Of a stretch of DNA of 64,000 bases, positions 27,505-36,613 are shown piece after piece. Under the pieces are notes generated by a model. The model was not told where the DNA came from, did no database searches, and saw only the letters and a program-made list of their open reading frames with translations. Source of the DNA: Marinobacter lipolyticus SM19 (lineage in GTDB: Bacteria > Pseudomonadota > Gammaproteobacteria > Pseudomonadales > Oleiphilaceae); contig NZ_KE007326.1 of the NCBI RefSeq assembly GCF_000397065.2, forward strand, positions 15,302 through 79,301, in the 5' to 3' direction. The position numbers and the translations under genes are program-made. Position 1 is the first letter of the stretch, and each line of letters opens with the position of its first letter.

Positions 27505-29889
27505 TTACTCTTTAGACCGCGCCTTGGCAAGCATGTGGTCCGGGCGCAGCAAGAATCTCGCCAGCGCCGGCAGCAGCCAAATGGCCCCAACCATGTTCCA
27601 CAGGAACATGAAGAACAACAGGAAGCCCATGTCCGCCTGGAACTTGATTGGAGAGAAAATCCAGGTGACCACCCCAAGACCCAGGGTTACGCCGGTAAAG
27701 ATAACCGCCTTACCGGTTGAACGCAGGGTCTCGTAATACGCCTCCTGAAGCGCCTTGCCTTCCAGTATGAACTTCTCCAGTTTCGTGTAGATATAGATAC
27801 CGTAGTCCACACCAATGCCGACGCCCAGTGCAATGACTGGCAAGGTCGCTACCTTGATACCAATTCCGGACGTCGCCATGATCGCTTCACACAGGATCGA
27901 GGTAAGACCCAGCGGAGTCACAATACAGATCACCGCGCGGATCGAACGGAACGTCAGGAGACACAGAAAACTGACCACACCATAAACAAAGGCCAGCATC
28001 ATGTTCTTGGCACTGGAAATGACTTCGTTGGTGGCGGCCTCCACACCGGCATTACCAGCCGCCAGCAGGAAGGTGTGCTCTTCGTTGCTGTTGTTCTCCG
28101 CGAATTTCTCAACACGGTCTACGACGGTCTGCAGCGTTTCGGCCTTATGGTCTTCGAGGAACACCAGTACCGGCGTCAGATCGCAGTTGGTGTTGATCAG
28201 GCCCGCCGGGGCCTCACGAATGGACGCGTTGATAATGGTCTGGTTACGGGAAATTTCGTACCACTTCCAGTTACCCTCGTTGAGCGCCTTGGTAACGATT
28301 TTCGACACATCCGCCAGCGACGCGGACGATTGGACTCCCGGTGTGTTCTGGAGCTCCCACTGCAGGCTATCCATGGCACGCAGAACGTTATACTGAGTGC
28401 ATTGTTCTTCAGGCGTCTTCACCATAACCACCAGCACATCAGCACTGGTCGAGTAGTTGTCGATGATGTAGGCGTTGTCCTTGTTATAACGGGAATCCGC
28501 ACGCAGCTCTGGTGCCCCCTGATCCAGATCCCCTACTTTCAGCCCCTGCTTAAAGTAAAGACCAGCGCCCAGGCCAATGACCGCAATCAGCAGTGACACT
28601 GGCGCGACACCAGGATGGGCGAAGTAAGACATGACCCGCCATTTACGATCCTGTTTCTCACCATGACTCTGCACATGACGGATACCACCCTTGGTGATAC
28701 CGATGTAGGACATAATCAACGGATGCAGAACCAGATTCGTGATGATCACGATGGCAACACCCAGACCAGCAGCGACTGCCAGATCCTTGATGACGTCAAT
28801 CTGGATAAAGAGCAAAGTCAGGAAGCCGAAGGCATCGGAAATCAGCGCCAGCATGCCCGGGATATACAAAGCCCGGAATGCAAGCCGCGCAGCGGTAATC
28901 GGATCGAATCCCTTGGAGGCCTCGATCGCCATGGCGTTTACCACCTGAACCCCATGACTGATACCAATGGCAAACACCAGGAACGGCACCAGCACCGAGT
29001 AGGGATCCAGACCATAGCCGAGAAGCTTGAGGATACCCAACTGCCAGAACACCGCTACGATGGACGAAAACACCGGCACCAATGTGCCCGATATACAGCG
29101 GGAGTAGCCATACAGTAGCAGCGTCGTCAGCAGAATCGTGATGCCGGCAAAGTAGGCAATCGAACCAATACCCTCAATCAGGTCACCCACTTTCTTGGCA
29201 AAGCCAACAATATGGATCTCAATATTGGGATTACTCGCGCCATACTTGTCACGAATTTTCTCTTCCAGTTGACGGGAGAACGTACCGTAATCCAGCGGTT
29301 CACCGGTCTCCGGGTTATTCTCATACAATGGCGCATACACGATGGTGGAACGGAAGTTGTCCGAAATCAGACGGCCAACCTCGTTTGAGCGCAGAACGTT
29401 CTGGCGCAATGCTTCCAGACTGTCACGGGATCCGTCATAGCCATCGGGGATCACAGTCCCCCCCTGGAAGCCCTGCTCAGTCACTTCGACCCAACGCACA
29501 TTAGAGGTCCACAGAGACTTCAGCCCCGAGCGATCAACACCGTTCAGGTAGAACACCTCATCGGTGATCTGTTTCAGAGTTTCCATGTACTCCTTGGTAA
29601 AAATGTCGCCTTCTTTCACCTCGACGGCAATACGCACAAAGTTCCCCAGGTTCTCCAGGTCGTCTCTGTGGTCCAGCATGTTCACGATGTATGGATGCTC
29701 AAGCGGAATCATCCGCTCGAAACTGGCATCCGGCTGTATTTTGATGGCGTTATAGCCAAGAAACAGCGTCAGGAAAAAGAATACAATCAGGATGATAGCC
29801 CGATTGTTGAAGATCAGCCGTTCAAGAAACGGTTCTGCCTTCGGTGTCGTCAGGTAATGTTCGCCCTTGTCGTGCTTCGGGTTCGACAT
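27505..29889 (-). CDS. RND/MMPL-superfamily exporter
   Basis: A 794-residue membrane protein with about 12 transmembrane helices in two repeats, each with a large periplasmic loop. The fourth-helix equivalents are visible as ISHGVQVVNAMAIE and GVGIGVDYGIYIYT. It resembles the RND exporters of the predicted-exporter (MMPL/sterol-sensing) group, not the AcrB-like pumps. No periplasmic adaptor or TolC-like gene is nearby; instead the neighbours are YCF48-like and DUF1329 genes, spaced 43 and 59 bases, giving a probable three-gene operon. Such clusters are often near lipid, hydrophobic or steroid metabolism genes, so transport of a lipid-like compound is a fair guess. Confidence 0.85.
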   Translation of the reverse strand: MSNPKHDKGEHYLTTPKAEPFLERLIFNNRAIILIVFFFLTLFLGYNAIKIQPDASFERMIPLEHPYIVNMLDHRDDLENLGNFVRIAVEVKEGDIFTKEYMETLKQITDEVFYLNGVDRSGLKSLWTSNVRWVEVTEQGFQGGTVIPDGYDGSRDSLEALRQNVLRSNEVGRLISDNFRSTIVYAPLYENNPETGEPLDYGTFSRQLEEKIRDKYGASNPNIEIHIVGFAKKVGDLIEGIGSIAYFAGITILLTTLLLYGYSRCISGTLVPVFSSIVAVFWQLGILKLLGYGLDPYSVLVPFLVFAIGISHGVQVVNAMAIEASKGFDPITAARLAFRALYIPGMLALISDAFGFLTLLFIQIDVIKDLAVAAGLGVAIVIITNLVLHPLIMSYIGITKGGIRHVQSHGEKQDRKWRVMSYFAHPGVAPVSLLIAVIGLGAGLYFKQGLKVGDLDQGAPELRADSRYNKDNAYIIDNYSTSADVLVVMVKTPEEQCTQYNVLRAMDSLQWELQNTPGVQSSASLADVSKIVTKALNEGNWKWYEISRNQTIINASIREAPAGLINTNCDLTPVLVFLEDHKAETLQTVVDRVEKFAENNSNEEHTFLLAAGNAGVEAATNEVISSAKNMMLAFVYGVVSFLCLLTFRSIRAVICIVTPLGLTSILCEAIMATSGIGIKVATLPVIALGVGIGVDYGIYIYTKLEKFILEGKALQEAYYETLRSTGKAVIFTGVTLGLGVVTWIFSPIKFQADMGFLLFFMFLWNMVGAIWLLPALARFLLRPDHMLAKARSKE

Positions 29890-29932
29890 TCAAAGCCCCT
29901 CTATTTCGTTTTGTTGATGCCACATCAGGGCG

Positions 29933-31081
29933 TTATTGAAGGTTCTTGCCACGAGCGTCGGTGAACTTAACGCCACCCTCGCCAACAATCAGAAGGTTGG
30001 TTCCCGAAACAGGAACAACCGCCATGACGCTTTCCCGGTCATCGCGGAAATATGAACGGAAGGATCGACCACCATCTGTGCTTAGCAGAACAGCGCCGCC
30101 GTTTCCGACCAGAGTAATTCGCCCATCGTCCGCAACCATGCCACTATTCAGGGTTGCCCCTGCGTCATTAGGGATCATTTCCCAGGACTGCCCCAGGTCC
30201 GTTGAGAGCATCTTGTTGCCACGGAGGCCGAATGCGAGCATTTCGTTGGCCTTACCGGTACCGATAACGCCAAAGAGCGACCCCGAATAAGGGCTTTCAC
30301 GACGCTCCCAGGTATCCCCGCCATCAGCGGATACGTGAATATTGCCTGCCTCACCAACGATCACGATGGCGCCACCGCTCACCTGAGTGATGCTGTTGAG
30401 ATGGAAACTTTGCGGGTTATCAATCCGCGCTGACCAGTCACGCCAGGTTTCGCCACCATCGTTGGTACGCAAAATCATACCGTAGGCACCGATGACAAAG
30501 CCGTGGTCCTCGTTTTCAAACCATACGTCCAGCAGCGGATTCACCGGGCCGACATCAAGATCGGCCTCCAGGTTTCCCATGGTAAAAAACAGGTCGTCCA
30601 AGGCCCATTCAAGATCCGCTTTTTCTTCTTCAGGCGCCTCTTCGATCTGCTCTTCAAGCTCGGCAATCTGTTCCTGCTTGGTCTCAATAGCCAGTTTTGC
30701 TGCTTCGATACCGGTCAACTGGAGTTCCCAGGTTTCGCCAGCATCGCCTGAGTGCAATACGACCCCACTGTGGCCCACGGCCCAGCCATGCTGCTCAGTA
30801 CCAAAATCAATACCCGTCATGGTGACAGATACGGGCACTTGCCCCTGCTCCCAGGTCTGCCCCTCATCATCCGAGTAGATAATATGGCCCCGCTCACCTG
30901 TCGCCACGATCCTGTCACCCGCTTTGGTCACATCGTTAAGCAGTGACTGGGGCGCCAGATCGGTTGGCCGTGATGGAGTTTCGATGATATCTGCAAGCGC
31001 AAACACCGAGGGAGCGGACAGTGCCATGGATACTCCAAGACAAGCCGCACCCAGAGTCTTGCACATCAACCTTGTAGCCAT
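29933..31081 (-). CDS. YCF48/BNR-repeat periplasmic protein
   Basis: A 382-residue protein with a signal peptide (1-28, cleavage near VFA) and at least six BNR-type Asp-box repeats of the form S/T-x-D-x-G-x-S/T-W, for example SDDEGQTWEQG, TNDGGETWRD and STDGGRSFRSY. These make a beta propeller like the YCF48 photosystem II assembly factor, but here the context is an RND exporter, not photosynthesis. Residues about 145-185 hold an extra acidic coiled-coil insertion (EEQIEEAPEEEKADLE) between the propeller blades. It is in the middle of the DUF1329-YCF48-RND operon and may act as its periplasmic partner. Confidence 0.85.
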   Translation of the reverse strand: MATRLMCKTLGAACLGVSMALSAPSVFALADIIETPSRPTDLAPQSLLNDVTKAGDRIVATGERGHIIYSDDEGQTWEQGQVPVSVTMTGIDFGTEQHGWAVGHSGVVLHSGDAGETWELQLTGIEAAKLAIETKQEQIAELEEQIEEAPEEEKADLEWALDDLFFTMGNLEADLDVGPVNPLLDVWFENEDHGFVIGAYGMILRTNDGGETWRDWSARIDNPQSFHLNSITQVSGGAIVIVGEAGNIHVSADGGDTWERRESPYSGSLFGVIGTGKANEMLAFGLRGNKMLSTDLGQSWEMIPNDAGATLNSGMVADDGRITLVGNGGAVLLSTDGGRSFRSYFRDDRESVMAVVPVSGTNLLIVGEGGVKFTDARGKNLQ

Positions 31082-31140
31082 TCAGATTGCCTATTTATGT
31101 TGTTTGAACTGTGTCTCTGTAGTGCCGAGGCAATAAACCC

Positions 31141-32529
31141 TCAGCGTACACTCCGGCGACGTAGCGACGCGGGTGAGAAGTAACGCCTGTTGGGAACTTC
31201 ATCCGAAAAGATCCGGGTATTCGGTTCTTCGGTATCCAGACCCAGAACGTGATAACGACGTGCCTGTAGGTCATGATAGACATCCAACACTGTCCACACG
31301 CCCGGAAGCTCATAATAGTTCTTGGGAAGGCCCATGGTGACACGCCAGAGTTCTCCCCGACCGTCGTACTGATCCACCAGAACGATGTTCCAGCTGTCTT
31401 CATCAATATAGAAACGACGCTTGGCGTAGATGTGGCGCTCACCGTCCTTCAGGTTGGCTTCCACAACGTGCACACGGTGAAGTTCCCAACGGGTAAGATC
31501 CGGATTGACATGAGACACGCCCAGAATTTCAGAGTAAGGCGTGCCTTTTTCACCAATGCGGTAGTTGTTATAGGGAATGTAGATTTCCCGCATGCCCTCG
31601 TATTTCCAGTTATACCGATCCAGGGCACCGTTGAAAATATCGGTATCATCCGCCGTACGAAGATTGTCAGAAGCTGCAATTGGAGAATCGTAACCCAGGT
31701 TCGGAGCCCTGCGCACACGACGCTGACCGGCATTATATCCCCAGCCATTGCGCGGATTGATGATCTGATTCAGGGTTTCGTGGATCAGGATTGCACCACC
31801 CGCCAGACGAGGCGGTGACTGGGTAAACGAGAGGTAGTAGAAAATGACGTTGTCGAGATCTTCTTCACCGCCTTCCGGGTTGTAAAAATTAAAGAAGGCT
31901 TCCTGCTGGGATGTAACGAGAGAGTAATCGCCATCGGTCTGGACCGCCACCTCACTGGAACGGCGAGTGACACTGACTCCACGCCACCGGGTCAGGTGAT
32001 TCCAGATCGCCTGCCATGCCTTTTCTTCATTATTACCATGCAATATGGGGAACGGGTAGCCGCCAAATGCGCCGTCGAGACCTTCACCCTCGCCAACGAT
32101 CTCCGCGTTCACGGCATTTTCCCTTGTGTTCTCGGCAACCCAGTCCGGAACGGCATGGGTACGGCGAGTCTTGTAGACAGGGATCCGAAAGGTAGAGGGG
32201 TAAGCCTCAACCATTGCCTTTACACCATCAGTAAGGTGCTCACTGTACTGATCCACGTTGGATTCATTGATCGTAAACAGCACTTCATCATCCGGGAACG
32301 GATTGATGTGGTGCTGGCCGCTGCCTTTGTATCCATCCGGCGGGGTGGTCAGACCGCCATCCCAGGCGGGAATGGTCCCTGCCCCATTGCCCGCCTTGAT
32401 TGAACCAAATGGCGTCAGATCCTGCCCCAACCGGGCAGCCTCACTGGATGAAACGGCGGCCAACGCCGGAACAGAAGCCACGGAAAGTGCAAGCATGCTG
32501 CCCAGTAAAAAGTTCTTGTTATAGATCAT
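31141..32529 (-). CDS. DUF1329 domain secreted protein
   Basis: A 462-residue protein with a clear signal peptide (1-25, ASVPALA|AV) and the DUF1329 fold over most of its length (starting near LGQDLTPFGSIKAGNGAG). This family is related in shape to outer-membrane lipoprotein-sorting proteins (LolA/LolB-like beta barrels) and may bind hydrophobic ligands. In relatives it usually lies with a DUF1302 outer-membrane protein; none is seen here. It opens the operon and the other genes follow at 59 and 43 bases. The ATG at 32529 has GGAAGTAAGG upstream. Confidence 0.88.
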   Translation of the reverse strand: MIYNKNFLLGSMLALSVASVPALAAVSSSEAARLGQDLTPFGSIKAGNGAGTIPAWDGGLTTPPDGYKGSGQHHINPFPDDEVLFTINESNVDQYSEHLTDGVKAMVEAYPSTFRIPVYKTRRTHAVPDWVAENTRENAVNAEIVGEGEGLDGAFGGYPFPILHGNNEEKAWQAIWNHLTRWRGVSVTRRSSEVAVQTDGDYSLVTSQQEAFFNFYNPEGGEEDLDNVIFYYLSFTQSPPRLAGGAILIHETLNQIINPRNGWGYNAGQRRVRRAPNLGYDSPIAASDNLRTADDTDIFNGALDRYNWKYEGMREIYIPYNNYRIGEKGTPYSEILGVSHVNPDLTRWELHRVHVVEANLKDGERHIYAKRRFYIDEDSWNIVLVDQYDGRGELWRVTMGLPKNYYELPGVWTVLDVYHDLQARRYHVLGLDTEEPNTRIFSDEVPNRRYFSPASLRRRSVR

Positions 32530-32615
32530 TTGAAACCTTACTTCCGTCTGGAAGCCCTTAGAAGGGCCTTTTATTGTCGTTTTATGGTTTATCGACTATT
32601 CAACACAGATTAGAC

Positions 32616-32625
32616 GATTGGCCAA
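32616..32625. promoter_or_regulatory. Palindrome in the DUF1329 promoter region
   Basis: A perfect ten-base palindrome ATTGGCCAAT within the 143-base gap between pepN and DUF1329, nearly 90 bases upstream of the DUF1329 start. It could be a repressor operator for the exporter operon; no regulator gene is adjacent. Confidence 0.25.
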
Positions 32626-32672
32626 TATTGTCTATCGACCGAAAGTGCGATTTTGGCCTTCGCGGGCCTTCC

Positions 32673-35315
32673 CTAGCCCGCAAGGCTCTTGTGAACCACC
32701 TCATACACGTCCCGTGACAACCCTTGCTTGTCGCGAATCTGCTCTAGAGCAGCTTTCATTTGGTCACCATGAACCGGCGCAAACTTTTTCCAGCGGGTCA
32801 ACGGTGTCACCAGGCGCGCCGCAATCTGCGGGTTGCTGTCATCCAGCCGCGATACCTGATCCGCCAGGAAACGGTACCCGGAACCATCCGCCGCGTGGAA
32901 CGTCGCCAGGTTCTGACCGGCAAACACGCCGATAACCGAACGCACTTTGTTGGGATTTTTCCAATCGAACGCCTCGTGCGCCATCAACTGCCGGATCTGA
33001 TCAAGGCCTCCGGTCGCAGGGCTCGAAGACTGCACCGAGAACCACTGCTCTACGACCTGTGGATCATCGGAGAACTGCTGGTAGAACGCCTCCAGCACCT
33101 GATCACGGTCCGCCGCAAAACCGGAGTTCACCAACGCCCGTAGCGCTCCCATGCGGTCGGTCATATTATCCGCTTCCCGGAACTGGTTTACGGCCAGATC
33201 CCTGCCCTCCTCATCATCAATGTGCAGCAGCCAGGCCAGCGCCGTATTTCGCAGGCTGCGACCAGCAATGGCTACTGGTGTCAATTCATAGACCCCCGTG
33301 CAGTCGATACGACGGTAACACGCCAACAGATCTTCCCTGAGGGAAATCGCGAGGTGAGTAAGCACCCTCTCCCTCGCCCGGTGTATTGCCTGCACATCCG
33401 GACTGTCAGCCAGCTCAATCAGGTAGGCTTCCGACGGCAGCTGCAACATCTTGGCCACCAGAGCCTGGTCCAGAGAGGGATCCGACATCAGATGGCGATA
33501 GGCAGCCACCAGCCGGGGCTCAATCTCGGCCTTGTCCGGGGCGCCAACCAGAGATGAGATCACATCCACCGCCAGCCGCTGGCCGGCATCCCAACGGTTG
33601 AATCCGTCGGAGTCGTGACTCATCAGGAACTGCAGTTGCTCCCTGGTCCAGGGATAAGTCACCCGCACGGGCGCAGAGAATTGCCTCAGTAACGAGGGAA
33701 CCGGCCGCTCACTGACGTCATTGAATTCGAATGTGTGGCTTGTCTCCGTCAACTCCAGCACCCGCTCGGCAGGCGCGTCATCGTCACCGTCGGCCATCTT
33801 CAATGGCATATCGTTTCCGCTGCCATCAAGCAGGCCCAGCGCAAATGGGATATGCTGGGGCCGCTTATCTTCCTGACCAGGCGTATCAGGAATGGCCTGC
33901 TCAACAGTCAGATTATAAGTACCGGCCTGCTCATCGTAACGGTCGCTGATGTTGAGCACCGGAGTGCCTGCCTGTTCATACCAGAGACGGAATTGTGAGA
34001 GATCACGACCGCTGGCGTCTTCCATGGCTTTGACAAAATCATCCGTGGTAACGGCCTGCCCATCATGACGCTCGAAATAAAGATCACTGCCTTTTCGGAA
34101 CAACTCGGGGCCCAACAAGGTATGAATCATCCGTACCACTTCCGCCCCTTTTTCATAAATGGTCAGGGTGTAGAAGTTGGAAATTTCCATGTACGACGCC
34201 GGGCGCACCGGGTGTGCCATGGGGCCGCCATCCTCGGCGAACTGCGCCGTTCTCAACAGGGTGACGTCCTCGATACGTTTGACCGTGGGCGAGCCCATGT
34301 CTGACGAAAACTGCGAATCCCGGAAGACCGTAAAGCCTTCCTTCAGGCTGAGCTGGAACCAGTCGCGACAGGTGACACGGTTGCCGGACCAGTTATGGAA
34401 GTACTCATGAGCCACAATTGCTTCAATACGCTGGAACGCCAGATCCGTCGCGGTCTCCTGGCTGGCAAGAACGCACGAGGAGTTGAAAATGTTCAGCCCC
34501 TTGTTTTCCATCGCCCCCATGTTGAAGTCATCCACGGCAACGATCATGAAAATATCCAGGTCGTATTCCCGCCCGTAGACTTCTTCATCCCAGCGCATGG
34601 AGCGCTTGAGGGAATCCATCGCGTGTTCGCATTTCTCTGAGTTGCGTGGTTCCACGTACATCCGCAGATCGATATCGCGACCAGAAATGGTCGAGAAGTT
34701 GTCCCGCTTTTCCACCAGGTCGCCAGCCACCAGTGCAAACAGGTAGCAAGGCTTTGGGAACGGATCTTCCCAGGTCACAAAGTGTCGGCCGTCCGCCAGG
34801 TCACCACGTTCAATATCGTTACCGTTGGACAGCAGGATCGGGTAGCTGGACTTGTCTGCTTCTATCCGCGTACGGAACCGAGCCATCACGTCTGGCCGGT
34901 CCGGGAAGAAAGTGATGCAACGGAAGCCCTCGGCCTCGCACTGGGTGCAAAACATTCCCGAGGACTTATATAGCCCCTCAAGACGGGTGTTGTTGTGGGG
35001 TTCAATCCAGGTGACCACCTGAAGCTCAAAGGCATCGGGTACATCGGCAATCACCAGCAAATCACCGAGATCCTCGTATTGCGCCGTATCCAGGGCATCG
35101 CCATCGAGGGCCACGGATTCCAATTTCAGACTGTCACCATCCAGTTCCAGGGCTCCACGGCTGTCGACCGACTCCGGATTCCGTCGCATGGATAACGTGC
35201 TGTGGACGCGGGCACCGTCTTCGTACAGCTCGAACCTGAGATCAACGTGATCCACCAGAAAATCCGGTACTCGATAATCCTTCAGGTAAGTAGTCTTTGG
35301 CTGGTTGGTACGCAT
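32673..35315 (-). CDS. pepN: Aminopeptidase N (M1 zinc metallopeptidase)
   Basis: An 880-residue M1 aminopeptidase from the ATG at 35315, with GGAG upstream. The substrate-binding motif GAMEN is in NMGAMENKGL, and the zinc site is HEYFHNW with the downstream Glu, giving the HExxH-x18-E pattern near residue 295. The long all-helical C-terminal domain follows. The enzyme removes N-terminal amino acids from peptides in the cytoplasm. A longer open frame to 35384 has no ribosome-binding site. The order pepN-DUF2797-DUF1315 on one strand matches what I recall from pseudomonads. Confidence 0.96.
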   Translation of the reverse strand: MRTNQPKTTYLKDYRVPDFLVDHVDLRFELYEDGARVHSTLSMRRNPESVDSRGALELDGDSLKLESVALDGDALDTAQYEDLGDLLVIADVPDAFELQVVTWIEPHNNTRLEGLYKSSGMFCTQCEAEGFRCITFFPDRPDVMARFRTRIEADKSSYPILLSNGNDIERGDLADGRHFVTWEDPFPKPCYLFALVAGDLVEKRDNFSTISGRDIDLRMYVEPRNSEKCEHAMDSLKRSMRWDEEVYGREYDLDIFMIVAVDDFNMGAMENKGLNIFNSSCVLASQETATDLAFQRIEAIVAHEYFHNWSGNRVTCRDWFQLSLKEGFTVFRDSQFSSDMGSPTVKRIEDVTLLRTAQFAEDGGPMAHPVRPASYMEISNFYTLTIYEKGAEVVRMIHTLLGPELFRKGSDLYFERHDGQAVTTDDFVKAMEDASGRDLSQFRLWYEQAGTPVLNISDRYDEQAGTYNLTVEQAIPDTPGQEDKRPQHIPFALGLLDGSGNDMPLKMADGDDDAPAERVLELTETSHTFEFNDVSERPVPSLLRQFSAPVRVTYPWTREQLQFLMSHDSDGFNRWDAGQRLAVDVISSLVGAPDKAEIEPRLVAAYRHLMSDPSLDQALVAKMLQLPSEAYLIELADSPDVQAIHRARERVLTHLAISLREDLLACYRRIDCTGVYELTPVAIAGRSLRNTALAWLLHIDDEEGRDLAVNQFREADNMTDRMGALRALVNSGFAADRDQVLEAFYQQFSDDPQVVEQWFSVQSSSPATGGLDQIRQLMAHEAFDWKNPNKVRSVIGVFAGQNLATFHAADGSGYRFLADQVSRLDDSNPQIAARLVTPLTRWKKFAPVHGDQMKAALEQIRDKQGLSRDVYEVVHKSLAG

Positions 35316-35402
35316 GGGCTGTCTCCAGAAATTCGTGTCAGTCGGCGCGAGTTGAAAAGTGCCGATGCAAATTGGTTCTCGCAATGTGACTCTCGAACGG
35401 GC

Positions 35403-36245
35403 TCAGGTCTTGGGAAATACCCGGAAGCGGACATCATATCCGGTGTATTTACGAATATTGATCACTCCAGTATCAAGCATCAGGTACTGCCCCTTGATGC
35501 CCTGGAGCGTGCCTTCCGCAGAAGGCTCTTTGTCCAGGTTATGGGTTTTGACTTTCTGCGGCCAGACCTGGACCGGATAACTGAGCCCCAGTCCCCGCTC
35601 ATCCACTGCTTGTAACGCACCCTCTCCGTGGGCTGCTTTCAGTTGTTCAAGATCGTCGGCGATCAATGCCAGCAACCTGTCGCGCTCGGCCGCCAGATCC
35701 GTTTCAGGCACATCACCTTTGAGCATGGCGCGCCAGTTAGTCCGGTCAGATACGTGTTCCTTACAGGCCACTTCAACGAATCCTGCCAACTGACGGGTGG
35801 CAACACGCAATATGGGGATAGCCTCAACCGCACCTTGATCGATCCACCGCGTCGGCACCTGGGAAGCCCTGGTAATACCGACTTTCAGACCCGATGAGTT
35901 TGCCAGATACACCACGTGCTCCACCATGCAATGGGTCTCACCCCATTCCGGCTCGCGACACGTGCCCTCGTGATAATGGCATTTCTCCGGGCTCATGATG
36001 CAGCTGTCGCAAGCCGCAAGCTTGCGGAAACAAGGGTAGCAGTAGCCCTGACCAAAACTCTTTTTGGTGACACGATCACAGTGGATACAACGGATAATCC
36101 CGTCATAGTCTATCTGTACCGGGTACCCGATCATGTCGTTAAGGGGAACCCGCGTATCGCCAACCTGAATCACATAATCGACCGGCTGGCCAGCCTCAGC
36201 CGGCATCTTCCGGAGCCTGCCACTAACATCCACCAATGCCTTCAA
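35403..36245 (-). CDS. DUF2797 protein with Cys clusters
   Basis: A 280-residue cytoplasmic protein of the DUF2797 family. Several Cys pairs (CIHC, CYPC, CDSC, then CHYHEGTC, residues about 52-95) look like zinc-binding knuckles, followed by a GIY-YIG-like or nuclease-like segment near HMVYLANSSGLKVGITR (here VVYLANSSGLKVGITR). The function is not established. Its ATG overlaps the stop of the DUF1315 gene (ATGA), so translation is coupled. Confidence 0.8.
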   Translation of the reverse strand: MKALVDVSGRLRKMPAEAGQPVDYVIQVGDTRVPLNDMIGYPVQIDYDGIIRCIHCDRVTKKSFGQGYCYPCFRKLAACDSCIMSPEKCHYHEGTCREPEWGETHCMVEHVVYLANSSGLKVGITRASQVPTRWIDQGAVEAIPILRVATRQLAGFVEVACKEHVSDRTNWRAMLKGDVPETDLAAERDRLLALIADDLEQLKAAHGEGALQAVDERGLGLSYPVQVWPQKVKTHNLDKEPSAEGTLQGIKGQYLMLDTGVINIRKYTGYDVRFRVFPKT

Positions 36246-36532
36246 GACTTGACCTCGACAAACTGCGATGGATCCACATCACTGGCGGCAGATGCCTGTT
36301 TCACCGATGGGTCGCAAGCGGTTCCGGCCTTGCTTCCGCGATCCAGGTAGCCGACCCGTTCGGTCTCGGGAATGCCGTGTGTATTCTCGTAATAGATAAC
36401 CGCTTCCAGGCAGATCTCGCGCTGCTCTGGCGTTAGCGCGCGGCCATCCGGCCATTTGCCCAGCTCAATAGAACGGCGCAGATTCTGGTAAACCGCTGGA
36501 TCCAGCCGCTCAATCAGCTCTTCGTATGTCAT
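36242..36532 (-). CDS. DUF1315 (YeaC-like) protein
   Basis: A 96-residue protein of the YeaC/DUF1315 family: TYEELIERLDPAVYQNLRRS followed by ELGKWPDGRALTPEQRE, which are the conserved family blocks. The ATG at 36532 has AGGAG seven bases upstream; the five-residue longer version lacks this. The function of YeaC is unknown. It is first of the DUF1315-DUF2797 pair on the minus strand. A Fur box lies 61-79 bases upstream; it may control this gene, the divergent small RNA candidate, or both. Confidence 0.85.
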   Translation of the reverse strand: MTYEELIERLDPAVYQNLRRSIELGKWPDGRALTPEQREICLEAVIYYENTHGIPETERVGYLDRGSKAGTACDPSVKQASAASDVDPSQFVEVKS

Positions 36533-36577
36533 GGTCTTCTCCTGCAAAACACTTCTGATAAAAATAGTTGCAACGGG

Positions 36578-36607
36578 TTGACAGACGCAAATGATAATGA
36601 TTATTAT
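36578..36607 (+). promoter_or_regulatory. Predicted sigma-70 promoter for the small RNA candidate
   Basis: A perfect TTGACA at 36578-36583 and TATTAT (five of six to TATAAT) at 36602-36607, spacer 18. Start expected near 36614, where the 5' hairpin of the candidate RNA begins. No plus-strand gene begins downstream. Confidence 0.6.
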
Positions 36608-36611
36608 TACC
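36593..36611. promoter_or_regulatory. Fur box overlapping the promoter
   Basis: The 19 bases beginning GATAATGAT match the classical Fur consensus GATAATGATAATCATTATC at 16 of 19 positions (differences at 10, 13 and 18). It covers the -10 region and the distal spacer of the plus-strand promoter, so iron-loaded Fur would block transcription. It is also 61-79 bases upstream of the DUF1315 start on the other strand. Confidence 0.75.
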
Positions 36612-36613
36612 TC

